Part shown: positions 8,919 through 16,951 of the stretch, piece by piece
Position numbering within the stretch: position 1 is the stretch's first letter
How the letters are laid out: the number at the start of each line of letters is the position of its first letter
NCBI GenBank assembly: GCA_020025615.1
Contig: JAHHRT010000002.1
Coordinates: 1 to 42,999 of the forward strand
Length of the DNA stretch: 42,999 bases
Origin: Oscillospiraceae bacterium
GTDB lineage: Bacteria > Bacillota > Clostridia > Oscillospirales > Oscillospiraceae
Direction of reading: 5' to 3'
Translations under genes and position numbers: made by a program
The notes under the pieces: generated by a model
Told to the model about the DNA's origin: nothing
The model's database searches: none
What the model saw: only the letters and a program-made list of their open reading frames with translations

Positions 8919-10340
8919 TTATTCCTTGCCGGTCCAGCAGTAGGTGCAGACCTTATCCCGGTCCAGGCCGATAGCCTCCAGCAGACCGTCCAGGGTCTGA
9001 TAGCCCAGGGAGTCAAAGCCCATCTTGTCACAGATGGCTTTCAGCATACACTGACCGCGCTCAGTGGTGGCGTCAGAGTACTCATCCACATGGTTCTGAC
9101 CCACATTCCCCTCCAGCTCCTGAATGATTCGACGGCCCAGCAGCTCCATTTCGGAGTTGCTCCGGGAGAAGTTCAGGAATTTGCAGTTATACATAATGGG
9201 GGGGCAGGCGGAGCGCATATGGACTTCCTTTGCGCCGCAGCTGTAGAGGAAATCCACCGTCTCCCGCAGCTGGGTGCCCCGGACAATGGAGTCATCCACA
9301 AAGAGGAGCTTCTTGTCCTCAATGAGCTCGGGCACGGGAATCTGCTTCATCTCAGCCACCATGTTCCGAATCTCCTGGTTAGAGGGGGTGAAGGAACGGG
9401 CCCAGGTGGGCGTGTATTTCACAAAGGGGCGGGCAAAGGTCTTGCCCGTATAATTGGCGTAGCCAATGGCATGGGGTACGCCGGAGTCGGGCACGCCTGC
9501 CACGTAGTCTACATCGGGCAGGGTGCCGTTCTCAATCTCATTTTTAGCCATGATCTCGCCGTTGCGGCAGCGCATGACTTCCACGTTCCGGCCTTCATAG
9601 TTGGAGTTGGGATATCCGTAGTAGCTCCACAGGAAGGCACAGATCTTCATTTTATTACCGGGGGCGGACAGCTGCTCCACGCCGTCCACAGTGACCTTTA
9701 CAATCTCGCCGGGGCCCAGCTCGTAGTAGTCGTGGTAGCCCAGCTTCTGATAGGCAAAGGACTCGAAGGAGACGCAGCAGCCCTGGATGTTCTTGCCGAT
9801 CTGCACCGGCAGACGGCCCACCTTGTCCCGGGCGGCGATAATGCCATCCTTCAGAAGAATCAGAATGGTGCAGGAGCCGTCGATGACTTCCTGGGCGTGG
9901 CGAATACCATCGACCAGATTGTCGCACTGATTGATGAGGGCGGCGGTGAGTTCCGTGGCGTTCACTGCCCCGGAGGACATTGCCATGAACTGATGACCGG
10001 GGCCGGAAAAGGTGCTCTGCACCAGCTCCTCGGCATTGTTGATAATGCCCACGGTGGCGATGGCGAAGAGACCTAAGTGAGACCGCACCAGCAGAGGCTG
10101 GGGATCGGTGTCGGAAATGCAGCCAATGCCGGAATTTCCGCTGAATTTCGTGAGGTTTCCTTCAAATTTAGTACGGAAAGGGGTGTTCTCGATATTGTGG
10201 ATCTGGCGCTGGAAGCCCAGCTCCTGGTCGTAGTATACCAGTCCGCCCCGGCGGTTGCCCAGGTGGGAGTGGTAGTCTACTCCAAAGAACACATCATTGA
10301 CACAGCTTTTGCGGGAAACAGCCCCGAAAAAACCACCCAT
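8919..10340 (-). CDS. purF: Amidophosphoribosyltransferase family protein lacking the N-terminal Cys
   Basis: By position and fold this is the first enzyme of purine synthesis, making phosphoribosylamine from PRPP. The phosphoribosyltransferase half is intact: PRPP loop DDSIVRGT at 349-356, and a C-terminal CxxC (465-468) like the iron-sulfur ligands of the Bacillus enzyme. The glutaminase half starts MGGFFG, where classical PurF has MCG, so the cysteine nucleophile exposed after Met removal is absent. A Cys at residue 13 is unlikely to replace it directly. The enzyme may use free ammonia or receive it from a partner. This variant seems common in some anaerobes (recalled, not checked). The ATG at 10340 is chosen because GGAGG lies 9 bases upstream. 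A TTG two codons earlier is less likely. Confidence 0.85.
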   Translation of the reverse strand: MGGFFGAVSRKSCVNDVFFGVDYHSHLGNRRGGLVYYDQELGFQRQIHNIENTPFRTKFEGNLTKFSGNSGIGCISDTDPQPLLVRSHLGLFAIATVGIINNAEELVQSTFSGPGHQFMAMSSGAVNATELTAALINQCDNLVDGIRHAQEVIDGSCTILILLKDGIIAARDKVGRLPVQIGKNIQGCCVSFESFAYQKLGYHDYYELGPGEIVKVTVDGVEQLSAPGNKMKICAFLWSYYGYPNSNYEGRNVEVMRCRNGEIMAKNEIENGTLPDVDYVAGVPDSGVPHAIGYANYTGKTFARPFVKYTPTWARSFTPSNQEIRNMVAEMKQIPVPELIEDKKLLFVDDSIVRGTQLRETVDFLYSCGAKEVHMRSACPPIMYNCKFLNFSRSNSEMELLGRRIIQELEGNVGQNHVDEYSDATTERGQCMLKAICDKMGFDSLGYQTLDGLLEAIGLDRDKVCTYCWTGKE

Positions 10341-10397
10341 AATCAAATTCCTCCTTGCATAGGTATATGCGCGTTCCCTGTTCGGGAAGGGATAGGT

Positions 10398-11087
10398 TTA
10401 AGCGAAGAACAGCTTATTGAGGGTCATGGGATCGATGTACTTGCCGTCCTTGTAAACACGCATATTGCCGGAGGCGATTTCGTCGATGAGCATTACGTTG
10501 CCCTTTGCGTCGTAGCCGAACTCAAACTTAATGTCGTAGAGATCCAGGCCCTTCTCCTTCAGGTCGTCAGCGACGATCTTGGTGATCTTCTGGGTCATGC
10601 TCTTGAGGTCGTCGTACTGGGAATCGGACATAACACCCAGAGCAACCAGTGCGTCCTTGGTGACCAGGGGATCGCCCTTTGCGTCGTCCTTAAAGGTGGT
10701 CTCCACGTAAGCGGGCAGATCAGCACCCTCTTCAATGTAATCACCGTAGCGGCGGAAGAAGGAACCCACAGCCTTATAGCGGCAGATAACCTCCAGGCCA
10801 TGACCGAATGCCTTGGCGGGGAGAACTTCCATGGTGGTGGAAGCCAGGTCTGCACTTACATAGTGGGTGGGAATACCGGCGGCGTTGATCTTCTCGAAGA
10901 AGTAGATGGACATCCGCAGGTTCACATCGCCCACACCCTCGATGGTGAGGCCAACAGAGTTTTCGCCGGGATCAAACACGCCATCCTTACCGGTGCAGTC
11001 GTCCTTGAACTTCAGCAGATAGTTGCCATTCTCCAGTGCGTAAACATTCTTGGTCTTTCCGGTGTAAACAAGCTTCAGGTTTTCCAT
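10398..11087 (-). CDS. purC: SAICAR synthetase
   Basis: Condenses CAIR with aspartate using ATP to give SAICAR, step 7 of purine synthesis. The 229-residue protein shows the family start KLVYTGKTKNVY, the ATP-binding LLKFKDDCTGKDGVFDPGE region, the substrate segment EVICRYKAVGSFFRRYG, and DIKFEFGYDAKGNVMLIDEI near the C-terminus. It lies between purE and purF, about 65 bases after purE and 57 before purF. purB, which acts next, is not in the window. Confidence 0.97.
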   Translation of the reverse strand: MENLKLVYTGKTKNVYALENGNYLLKFKDDCTGKDGVFDPGENSVGLTIEGVGDVNLRMSIYFFEKINAAGIPTHYVSADLASTTMEVLPAKAFGHGLEVICRYKAVGSFFRRYGDYIEEGADLPAYVETTFKDDAKGDPLVTKDALVALGVMSDSQYDDLKSMTQKITKIVADDLKEKGLDLYDIKFEFGYDAKGNVMLIDEIASGNMRVYKDGKYIDPMTLNKLFFA

Positions 11088-11152
11088 AATTGCGTGTACC
11101 TCTTTCTATAAATGTAAGATAGATATATGTGAGGGGATCTTGGGATCCCGGC

Positions 11153-11647
11153 TTACTGATTGAGCTCTGCCTGGAGGGCAGCGTCCTTTTCCAGGACCTT
11201 CTTGGAGTCGGCTTCCCGCTTGGCGTCCAGCTTCTGAGCCAGAGCATCGTCGGAAACAGCCAGGATTTCAGCGGCGAGAAGTGCAGCGTTGACGCCGCCG
11301 TTGACAGCGACGGTCGCCACGGGGATGCCGGAGGGCATCATCACAGTGGACAGCAGAGCGTCCATGCCGTCAAAGCAGGAGGATTTGCAGGGAATACCGA
11401 TGACAGGCAGGGTGGTGTTTGCAGCAATGGCACCAGCCAGATGGGCAGCCATTCCGGCAGCGGCAATGAGCACGCCGTAGCCATCCTTGCGGGCGTTTCG
11501 GGCGAAGTCCCGGGCTTCTTCCGGTGTGCGGTGTGCGGAGTAAATGTGGCACTGCCAAGGAATGTCCAGAGAGGACAGAGTATCCATTGTCTTGCGCAGG
11601 ATCGGCAGATCACTGTCACTGCCCATGATGATTCCAACTTTTTTCAT
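11153..11647 (-). CDS. purE: N5-carboxyaminoimidazole ribonucleotide mutase, class I PurE
   Basis: Isomerises N5-CAIR to CAIR, step 6b of purine synthesis. The 164-residue protein has the GSDSDLP motif at 9-15 and the AHRTPE and AGMAAHL segments of the class I active site. No purK is seen nearby, so either purK lies elsewhere or the organism makes CAIR directly from AIR and CO2. It is the first gene of the operon, directly behind the ZTP riboswitch terminator. GGAGGTCATC precedes the ATG. Confidence 0.97.
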   Translation of the reverse strand: MKKVGIIMGSDSDLPILRKTMDTLSSLDIPWQCHIYSAHRTPEEARDFARNARKDGYGVLIAAAGMAAHLAGAIAANTTLPVIGIPCKSSCFDGMDALLSTVMMPSGIPVATVAVNGGVNAALLAAEILAVSDDALAQKLDAKREADSKKVLEKDAALQAELNQ

Positions 11648-11677
11648 GATGACCTCCGTAAAATGACAAAATAAAAA

Positions 11678-11714
11678 GGGCGCACTTAGTCCTTAACAAG
11701 ACGTAAGTGTGCCC
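11678..11714 (-). terminator. ZTP-riboswitch-controlled terminator before purE
   Basis: On the minus strand GGGCACACTTA pairs with TAAGTGCGCCC (one mismatch) and is followed by TTTTTATTTT. The first arm uses the GGGCA that belongs to the 3' pseudoknot strand of the aptamer. Ligand-bound aptamer and terminator are therefore mutually exclusive, the usual 'on' logic for ZTP switches. Confidence 0.9.
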
Positions 11715-11791
11715 AGACGGTCGGCGATTAGGATATTCCCTTACTCCACGTGGTGCTCCACTTTGTCCATTGACAACTTCCGTCAGTAATA
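11710..11791 (-). promoter_or_regulatory. ZTP riboswitch (pfl motif) of the purine operon
   Basis: The minus-strand leader has the two conserved halves of the ZTP aptamer. The 5' half has helix TTACT...AGTAA with GACGGAAGT and the GTGG-AGCA-CCAC hairpin followed by GTGGAGTAA. The 3' half is CGCCGACCGTCTGGGCA. A terminator overlaps the 3' end. ZTP/ZMP rises when 10-formyl-THF is short and AICAR cannot be formylated, and binding should switch the operon on. The controlled genes include both formyl-THF-dependent enzymes, PurN and PurH. The assignment rests on the consensus match and was not run through a covariance model. Confidence 0.9.
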
Positions 11792-11815
11792 AGGGTTTTC
11801 ATTGACTACAATCGC

Positions 11816-11844
11816 ATTATATCATGCCGTACCTAGAAGTGCAA
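11816..11844 (-). promoter_or_regulatory. Promoter of the purine operon
   Basis: On the minus strand TTGCAC (11839-11844) and TATAAT (11816-11821) are separated by 17 bases. Transcription would start near 11809, just ahead of the ZTP aptamer. Confidence 0.8.
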
Positions 11845-11934
11845 TCTTCAATCCAACAATTTCTTTAGAATTTTCAGAAGTTTCCATGTATATCTTCGAC
11901 AAATCGATATTATTGTACGAAATGCGCGAAAAAA

Positions 11935-11970
11935 GGTCCCCCGGAAAGCGCAGGCGCTTTCCGGGGGACC
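11935..11970 (-). terminator. Terminator of the symporter gene
   Basis: A perfect 17-bp stem (11935-11951 with 11954-11970) has a two-base loop and, on the minus strand, is followed by a T-run. It lies 8 bases past the symporter stop and insulates the purine promoter from read-through. Confidence 0.92.
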
Positions 11971-11977
11971 TTGAATT

Positions 11978-13345
11978 TTATGCGGCGAAGAAGGTGTAAA
12001 GACCCAGTACCAGGATCACAGCGACGATCACCGGCAGCACATAGGTCATGTAAGGGCGCATCCACTTGGCAAGCTTCAGGCCCTGGCCTTCGTTGGCCTC
12101 TGCCATGAACTTCTCCCAGCCCCAGCCGTAGCGGGTGGTGCAGAAAATCACGAACAGCAGAGAGCCCATGGGCAGCAGCAGTGTGCTCACCAGGAAGTCT
12201 TCACTGTCCAGCACATCCCGTCCGGCGATGGGATGGAAGCTGCTGAGGATGTTGTAGCCCAGAATACAGGGCAGGCTCAGCAGGAAAATGCCGATGCAGC
12301 AGATGAGGCAGGTTTTCTTCCGATTCCAGCCGGTGAGATCCTGGATGCAGGAGACAATGTTTTCAAACACTGCCAGCACCGTGGAGTAGGCAGCGAAGGT
12401 CATAAAGACAAAGAACAGACTGCCCCAGAACCGACCCAAAGGCAGGTGGTTGAAGACGTTGGGCAGCGTGATGAAAATCAGAGCGGGGCCGGCGTTTACA
12501 TCCACACCGTAGGCGAAGCAGGCGGGGAAGATGATGAGGCCGGAGCACATGGCAACCAGCGTATCGAGACAGCTGACCCGAACGGATTCCCCCAGAAGGG
12601 CGTGGTCCTTGCCGATGTAGCTGCCGAAAATTGCCATTGCGCCGATGCCCAGGCTCAGGGTGAAGAATGCCTGGTTCATGGCACCGACACATACATTGAC
12701 AAAGCCGATCTCCTTGGCCCGCTGAAGATCAGGCAGCAGGTAGAACTTGAGACCCTCCTTACCGCCTTTCAGGAAGATGCTGTTGGCTGCCAGTGCCAGC
12801 ATCAGAACGATGAGGGCCATCATCATAAACTTGGTCACACGCTCCAGACCCTTCTGGACGCCCTGGGAGATGATGGCGAAGCCGGACACCACGATGAATC
12901 CCATATAGACGGTCATGCTGGCAGGATTCCCCAGCATAGCGGCAAACTTTCCTTCCACACCGGCAGCGTCCAGTCCTACAAAAGCACCGGTGGCAGTGTT
13001 CACAAAATACTGGAGCATCCAGCCGGACACGGTGGTATAGAACATCATCAGAATGATGTTGCCCAGCAGACAGACAATGCCATGCCAGTGCCATTTCTGC
13101 CCTTTCTTTTCCAGCACCTGGTACAGATGCACCGGGCTCTTCTGTGCGGCGCGGCCCATGGCAAACTCCATGGTCATCACCGGGACACCCAGAATCAGCA
13201 GGAAGAACAGGTAAATCAGCACAAAAATGCCGCCGCCGTATTTGCCTGCCATCCAGGGGAACTTCCATACATTGCCGATGCCAATGGCACATCCCGCACT
13301 GAGCAGGATGAAGCCTAACCGGCTGGCAAGATGTTCTCTTTGCAT
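11978..13345 (-). CDS. Sodium:neurotransmitter symporter (NSS/SNF) family transporter
   Basis: A multi-pass membrane protein of about 455 residues that probably imports an amino acid or related compound with Na+. The N-terminal RLGFILLSAGCAIGIGNVWKFP segment is the family's unwound TM1 signature, followed by GGGIFVLIYLFFLLILGVPVM. About 11-12 hydrophobic segments can be counted. A longer frame begins at 13432, but the promoter (13380-13408) lies inside it. GGAGGAGAGAG precedes the ATG at 13345, which matches the family N-terminus, so that start is used. Monocistronic, with its own promoter and terminator. The substrate cannot be told from sequence, and nothing ties it to purine metabolism except location. 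Confidence 0.92.
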   Translation of the reverse strand: MQREHLASRLGFILLSAGCAIGIGNVWKFPWMAGKYGGGIFVLIYLFFLLILGVPVMTMEFAMGRAAQKSPVHLYQVLEKKGQKWHWHGIVCLLGNIILMMFYTTVSGWMLQYFVNTATGAFVGLDAAGVEGKFAAMLGNPASMTVYMGFIVVSGFAIISQGVQKGLERVTKFMMMALIVLMLALAANSIFLKGGKEGLKFYLLPDLQRAKEIGFVNVCVGAMNQAFFTLSLGIGAMAIFGSYIGKDHALLGESVRVSCLDTLVAMCSGLIIFPACFAYGVDVNAGPALIFITLPNVFNHLPLGRFWGSLFFVFMTFAAYSTVLAVFENIVSCIQDLTGWNRKKTCLICCIGIFLLSLPCILGYNILSSFHPIAGRDVLDSEDFLVSTLLLPMGSLLFVIFCTTRYGWGWEKFMAEANEGQGLKLAKWMRPYMTYVLPVIVAVILVLGLYTFFAA

Positions 13346-13379
13346 ATTTTCTCTCTCCTCCAAAGTAAAACTGTCCATT

Positions 13380-13408
13380 ATTATAATCAAAACCATGGGG
13401 AATGTCAA
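13380..13408 (-). promoter_or_regulatory. Promoter of the symporter gene
   Basis: Consensus TTGACA (13403-13408) and TATAAT (13380-13385) on the minus strand with a 17-base spacer. It fixes the gene start downstream of 13380. Confidence 0.88.
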
Positions 13409-13529
13409 CAGGAGAAAGAAAAGTGTCTTCAAGTCGTGGAATTACATAGATAAGAACGCTGAAACACTTTGGTACTGGTGATATTCCACAAGAGGAAAGA
13501 TTCGACAGCTGAGAAAACAGACCAAGAAA

Positions 13530-13571
13530 ATACCCGGAGAAATCCTAGGTGAGATGGATTTCTCCGGGTAT
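13530..13571 (-). terminator. Terminator downstream of xpt
   Basis: A perfect 16-bp stem (13530-13545 with 13556-13571) with a 10-base loop, followed by TTTTCTTGG on the minus strand. It lies about 72 bases after the xpt stop. Confidence 0.85.
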
Positions 13572-13642
13572 CTGCAATTTGATCAATCTTACATTTCCAT
13601 CAGATGAGAATTGCAGGCAAACCCAGGTTTTGCCGGGATGGC

Positions 13643-14218
13643 TTACTCCTGACGGAATACAAAGCCGTTTTCGTCGGCCTGGTCGATGATTGCCAGGGAC
13701 TTGAGGGGATAGCCCTCCTCACGGAGCTGGTCACCGCCGTGCTGGAAGCCCTTCTCAATGGCGCAGGCAATGCCTACCAGCTCGGCACCGGACATCTTTA
13801 CAATGTCAATGAGGCCCCGCATAGCAGCACCCTTTGCCATGAAGTCATCTACAATCAGCACCTTGTCGTCGCTGCTCAGCCAGTCCTGGGCGCAGATCAG
13901 AGTGACCTTCTTTTTATAGGTATAGGAGAAAATCTCACTTTTATAGAGCCCGCCCTCAATGTTGTCGCTCTTGGCCTTCTTGGCAAAGACCATGGGCACG
14001 CCGAACTTGTAGGCACAGACCGTTGCGAGGGGAATACCGCTGGCTTCCGCAGTGAGAATTTTGGTGACATGGGTGACATCAAAAAGTCGGGCGATTTCGT
14101 CGGCAATTTCTCCCAGGAACTGGGCATCTACCCGATGGTTGAGAAATCCATCTACCTTTACAATGTTGCCCGGGAGGATCCGGCCCTCTCGGATGATGCG
14201 CTGCTGCAATGCTTCCAT
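13643..14218 (-). CDS. xpt: Xanthine phosphoribosyltransferase
   Basis: Salvages xanthine with PRPP to XMP in the cytoplasm. The 191-residue protein matches the Bacillus-type Xpt: MEALQQRIIREGRILPGNIVKVD at the N-terminus and the PRPP loop VLIVDDFMAKGAA at 120-132. It complements the de novo operon next door. I looked for a purine (guanine) riboswitch in its 5' region, as in Bacillus xpt-pbuX, and did not find the conserved core. No permease gene adjoins it. GGAGG precedes the ATG. Confidence 0.94.
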   Translation of the reverse strand: MEALQQRIIREGRILPGNIVKVDGFLNHRVDAQFLGEIADEIARLFDVTHVTKILTAEASGIPLATVCAYKFGVPMVFAKKAKSDNIEGGLYKSEIFSYTYKKKVTLICAQDWLSSDDKVLIVDDFMAKGAAMRGLIDIVKMSGAELVGIACAIEKGFQHGGDQLREEGYPLKSLAIIDQADENGFVFRQE

Positions 14219-14250
14219 AGCTGCCTCCGTAGTATGTTTTAGATAATATC

Positions 14251-14279
14251 ATTATGACGGTAAATCTCTCAAAAGGCAA
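14251..14279 (-). promoter_or_regulatory. Possible xpt promoter
   Basis: TTGCCT (14274-14279) and CATAAT (14251-14256) on the minus strand, 17-base spacer. Both boxes are imperfect. Confidence 0.45.
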
Positions 14280-14343
14280 GACGTATTCATGACAAAAATC
14301 GCGGTGGTTTTTTTGTTGCCTTTGAGAAAATACACAAGAAAAA

Positions 14344-14367
14344 GCGGCACTGCGTCAGCAGTACCGC
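14344..14367 (-). terminator. Terminator of the DUF2156-GNAT unit
   Basis: GCGGTACTG pairs with CAGTGCCGC (one G-U) and is followed by TTTTTCTTGT on the minus strand, 37 bases past the acetyltransferase stop. Confidence 0.88.
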
Positions 14368-14403
14368 ACAGATTGCGAATCAGGTTCCTCAGAAGCGCCG
14401 CAT

Positions 14404-15165
14404 TTAATCAAATGCCAGTCCAAAATAGCCGGGGGCAGGGGCATCCTTGCGCAGAGGACAGAACATCGCAAAGGGAAGCTTCTGGCCTGGGGTGCGGAAG
14501 GTGCCGTAGGCACAGCCCAGAGTGCACAGAATTCTGGGAGCCACAGAGAGGTCACCAAGAAATTCGATGCCCTTGAGCATATCGCCGTCCTTGGGAGCGG
14601 CGCAGAGCAGAAAGTCCGGCCCGGCGTAGAAATTTGCCTGGGTTTCCAGAAAGCGGAGGTTTGCGTCCTCCTGGATTACGCCGTCCTTGGGGAGCAGCCT
14701 TCTCCGCTGGGACTGATATTCCTCCCGGGAGATGGGCTGCATCTGGATGGCTATAAGTTGAGAGGCACTGACAAACTCGTTGATCTGGGTGCAGTCCGCA
14801 TAGCCCATAGAGGCGTACATCCGGCGCAGACCCTCGTCTCCGGGGACCAGCAAGGCACCGGCATAGCCCCGATCTGTAAGCACCTGATGGGCGTCTGCAA
14901 TAAGGTAGCGGATCAGACCCTGGTGGCGGAAGTCCGGGTGGGTGGCGACGGCGTAAAGGTAGGCGTAGGTCAGCCCCGCATATTGGACATCAAACCAGTA
15001 GAGGGCGGAGACAACCTGGCCATCCTTTTCGATGCATCGGCACCGATCCGGGGAAAATCCGGTGGAGAAGAAATTGTCCAGAAAAGGATCCTCATCTCCG
15101 AAGGCCAGCTTCCAAATGGTTCGGAGCTGGGGAATCTGTTCAGCAGTGGGATATTCAGGGAGCAT
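14404..15165 (-). CDS. GNAT family N-acetyltransferase
   Basis: A 253-residue protein whose first 130 residues form a GNAT fold: LYAVATHPDFRHQGLIRYLI carries the acetyl-CoA pyrophosphate-binding R-x-x-G-like turn, and LVPGDEGLRRMYASMGYADC is the C-terminal beta-bulge segment. The remaining 120 residues lack an obvious motif and could be a sterol-carrier-like or Eis-like second domain. The substrate is unknown. The gene overlaps the end of the upstream DUF2156-like gene by 11 bases, with its own GGAGG seven bases before the ATG, so the two are translationally coupled and probably act together. Confidence 0.85.
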   Translation of the reverse strand: MLPEYPTAEQIPQLRTIWKLAFGDEDPFLDNFFSTGFSPDRCRCIEKDGQVVSALYWFDVQYAGLTYAYLYAVATHPDFRHQGLIRYLIADAHQVLTDRGYAGALLVPGDEGLRRMYASMGYADCTQINEFVSASQLIAIQMQPISREEYQSQRRRLLPKDGVIQEDANLRFLETQANFYAGPDFLLCAAPKDGDMLKGIEFLGDLSVAPRILCTLGCAYGTFRTPGQKLPFAMFCPLRKDAPAPGYFGLAFD

Positions 15166-16066
15166 CGATATCCTCCTCTAAATAGGCCCAGTATTTTTCC
15201 AGCATGTGATGGGGATTGTAGGAGAGCTTTGCTTTGCGCAGACCCTCGATACCCAGGTCATCCTCTCGGTTCAGGTACAGAATCTCGGGATGCTCCAGCC
15301 GAATATGCCGGGCAAATTCGCAGTTGATAGCGGCATAGGCGCCGTCTACATCCTCTAAGGCCTTCTCAAAATGGACATCCACGGTGTCCTGAGACATACG
15401 GGAGCCCATGGTCATGGCGACCGCCTTGCCGTCACAGTACAGCAGCAGGCCGTCCATGCCCAGCGCTTCATACTGGGAGAAGGCCCGGTTCAGAGCCACT
15501 TCCTCCAGCAGGTAGTCTCCGTTGGGGTCCCGCTCCATGCGGTCAGCGTACCACTGCTTGGTGAGTGCCTGGGCAATCTCCTGATTGTCCCTGGTAATGG
15601 GCTCTACGGTGAAGTCCGGGTGCATGGCGCGGAAACGGTTTACATGGTTGCGCTTGCGCTGGAACTTGCGGCCCTTGAGGTCTGCCAGGTCGTTGATGTC
15701 ATAGACATAGTCAAAGTTGTCCCGACCGGTGCGGAAGAAAAACTTTCCGGGGAACCAGGCTTCCAGCTCCTCCCGGTCGGCGGGAGAGATGCAGCAGATG
15801 CGGCAGGGGATACCCCGCTGGGCGGCATCGTCCATAATCTTCTCCAAAACAGCACGGCGGTCCCCGGGCCCGATGGGATAGGGGTAGACACTGAAGCCGT
15901 TAAAGTGGGCAAAAAAAGCAACGCAGCCGTCCAGAAAGGCGATCTGCTGCCGACCCCAGAAGTATAGATTGGAAAACGAATATTCACAGCCCCGAGTGGG
16001 GGAGGACAGAAGAATTTTTTCGTATTCTTCCTTATTTTCTATTTGAATTCGGTGAAAATCAATCAT
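15155..16066 (-). CDS. DUF2156-like protein (phosphatidylglycerol lysyltransferase C-terminal fold)
   Basis: A 303-residue soluble protein resembling the DUF2156/LPG-synthetase C-terminal family, which has two GNAT-like halves. Visible family features are CEYSFSNLYFWG near the N-terminus, DLKGRKFQRKRNHVNRF in the middle, and NREDDLGIEGLRKAKLSYNP near the C-terminus. There is no membrane flippase domain, so it is not a full MprF. Stand-alone members have no firm function. Aminoacyl or acyl transfer is an inference from the fold. First gene of a two-gene unit with a GNAT acetyltransferase. GGAG lies 8 bases before the ATG. Confidence 0.85.
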   Translation of the reverse strand: MIDFHRIQIENKEEYEKILLSSPTRGCEYSFSNLYFWGRQQIAFLDGCVAFFAHFNGFSVYPYPIGPGDRRAVLEKIMDDAAQRGIPCRICCISPADREELEAWFPGKFFFRTGRDNFDYVYDINDLADLKGRKFQRKRNHVNRFRAMHPDFTVEPITRDNQEIAQALTKQWYADRMERDPNGDYLLEEVALNRAFSQYEALGMDGLLLYCDGKAVAMTMGSRMSQDTVDVHFEKALEDVDGAYAAINCEFARHIRLEHPEILYLNREDDLGIEGLRKAKLSYNPHHMLEKYWAYLEEDIDAP

Positions 16067-16090
16067 TTGGATCGCTCCTTTTGGTTAGCT

Positions 16091-16119
16091 ATCATAGCAC
16101 AGCCCGCTGGGATATGCAA
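16091..16119 (-). promoter_or_regulatory. Promoter of the DUF2156-GNAT unit
   Basis: TTGCAT (16114-16119) and TATGAT (16091-16096) on the minus strand with a 17-base spacer, about 25 bases before the start codon. Confidence 0.75.
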
Positions 16120-16179
16120 GGGCATTTCGGAAAACGATCTGAGAATTGCAGATTCAAATTCAATGGGAAACTGTGTATA

Positions 16180-16683
16180 TTAGCCAAAAATCTTGGTGTC
16201 CAGGTGGGCCTTGACCAGGGCAAAATACAGCACAGTGCCCAAAGTCAGCAGCACGCCCAGCTCACCCAGGGCTACATACAGGGCGTTGAGCCAGAAGCCG
16301 CCGCCAATGTAGACCGTGAGCTCCCAGCCCACCAGAATGGCGTTCATCAGAGCGGGCATACACAGGCCGAAGAGGGGCAGTCCTTTCACCTTCCAGCTGC
16401 GGGTGTACCACATAGCCAGGGCAGCCAGGCAGCTTGCGAGACTTCCCACCAGGAAGTCCAGAGGAAGCGCCATGCCGGAGGTGAGGTTGAACACCAGGCA
16501 GCCCAGGGTCAGACCGGGAATGGCAGCCGGGGTGAAAAAGGCCAGGATGCACAGGGCCTCGGAGGCGCGGAACTGGATAGCCCAGGTGGCGGAGCCGGGG
16601 AACAGCAGATTCTGCATATGGGTGAGGACTGCATACAGAGCAGCGATGATGGCGGCGTGGGTGAGAAAACGGGTTTTTTTCAT
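16180..16683 (-). CDS. queT: QueT-family ECF transporter substrate-binding (S) component
   Basis: A 167-residue membrane protein with about five to six hydrophobic segments. It matches the QueT family: TRFLTHAAIIAALYAVLT at the N-terminus, ATWAIQFRASEALCILAFF, and the LGCLVFNLTSGMALPLDFLVGS segment. QueT proteins are S components of energy-coupling factor transporters for queuosine precursors (preQ1/preQ0 or queuine). They dock onto a shared EcfA/A'/T module, which is not in this window. The specificity is supported by the preQ1-I riboswitch in the leader. GGAG lies 8 bases before the ATG. Confidence 0.9.
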   Translation of the reverse strand: MKKTRFLTHAAIIAALYAVLTHMQNLLFPGSATWAIQFRASEALCILAFFTPAAIPGLTLGCLVFNLTSGMALPLDFLVGSLASCLAALAMWYTRSWKVKGLPLFGLCMPALMNAILVGWELTVYIGGGFWLNALYVALGELGVLLTLGTVLYFALVKAHLDTKIFG

Positions 16684-16709
16684 GGGTTACTCTCCTTATT
16701 CATAAAAAA

Positions 16710-16728
16710 TGGGCGCAGAACGCACCCA
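16710..16728 (-). terminator. Leader terminator-like hairpin just before queT
   Basis: On the minus strand TGGGTGC pairs with GCGCCCA (one U-G) and is followed by TTTTTTATG, 13 bases before the queT ribosome binding site. It is the third hairpin plus T-run in this leader and could be the last checkpoint before the gene. Confidence 0.65.
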
Positions 16729-16740
16729 TCCAAAAGAAAA

Positions 16741-16944
16741 ATGGACGCAAAGCGTCCATCTCAGCGTGCCGAAAAAGCCGCTTCTCCCCGTTTGAGCGGC
16801 TTTTCAGAACATTTCAGCGTTCTGAAAAATCGGTTGATTACACGCGAAAGCCACCCCGGATGGGTTTCCTTCACACAATCTGCCTTTCCGTTCACGGAGT
16901 GATCACTTTTTTTGACAACTAAAAAATGGACGCAAAGCGTCCAT
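16741..16944 (+). repeat. Terminator-flanked repeat element, copy A
   Basis: The core (16760-16925) aligns end to end with copy B at 33085-33237. Shared blocks, in order, are CTCAGCGTG, CGAAAAAGCC, TTCTCCCCG, CTTTTCAGAAC, ACGCGAAAG, GATGGGTTTC, TTCACAC, CCTTTCCGT, CACTTTTTT and TTGACA. The ends are imperfect inverted repeats (GCCGAAAAAG against TGTCAAAAAAAG). The hairpin ATGGACGC-AAA-GCGTCCAT plus CTCA occurs on both sides (16741-16763 and 16926-16948). No open reading frame of note. It interrupts the leader between the preQ1 riboswitch and queT. Confidence 0.8.
16926..16944 (-). terminator. preQ1-riboswitch terminator
   Basis: ATGGACGC-TTT-GCGTCCAT followed by TTTTTT on the minus strand, starting 7 bases after the aptamer. 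An identical hairpin recurs at 16741-16759, on the other side of the inserted repeat. Confidence 0.85.
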
Positions 16945-16951
16945 CTCAAAA

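Noticed and set aside
13346..13432. Upstream extension of the symporter gene starting at 13432
   Set aside because: The consensus promoter lies inside it, and the ATG at 13345 has the ribosome binding site and matches the family N-terminus.
14219..14340. Purine riboswitch upstream of xpt
   Set aside because: Expected from Bacillus xpt, but the conserved aptamer core and a leader terminator were not found on the minus strand.
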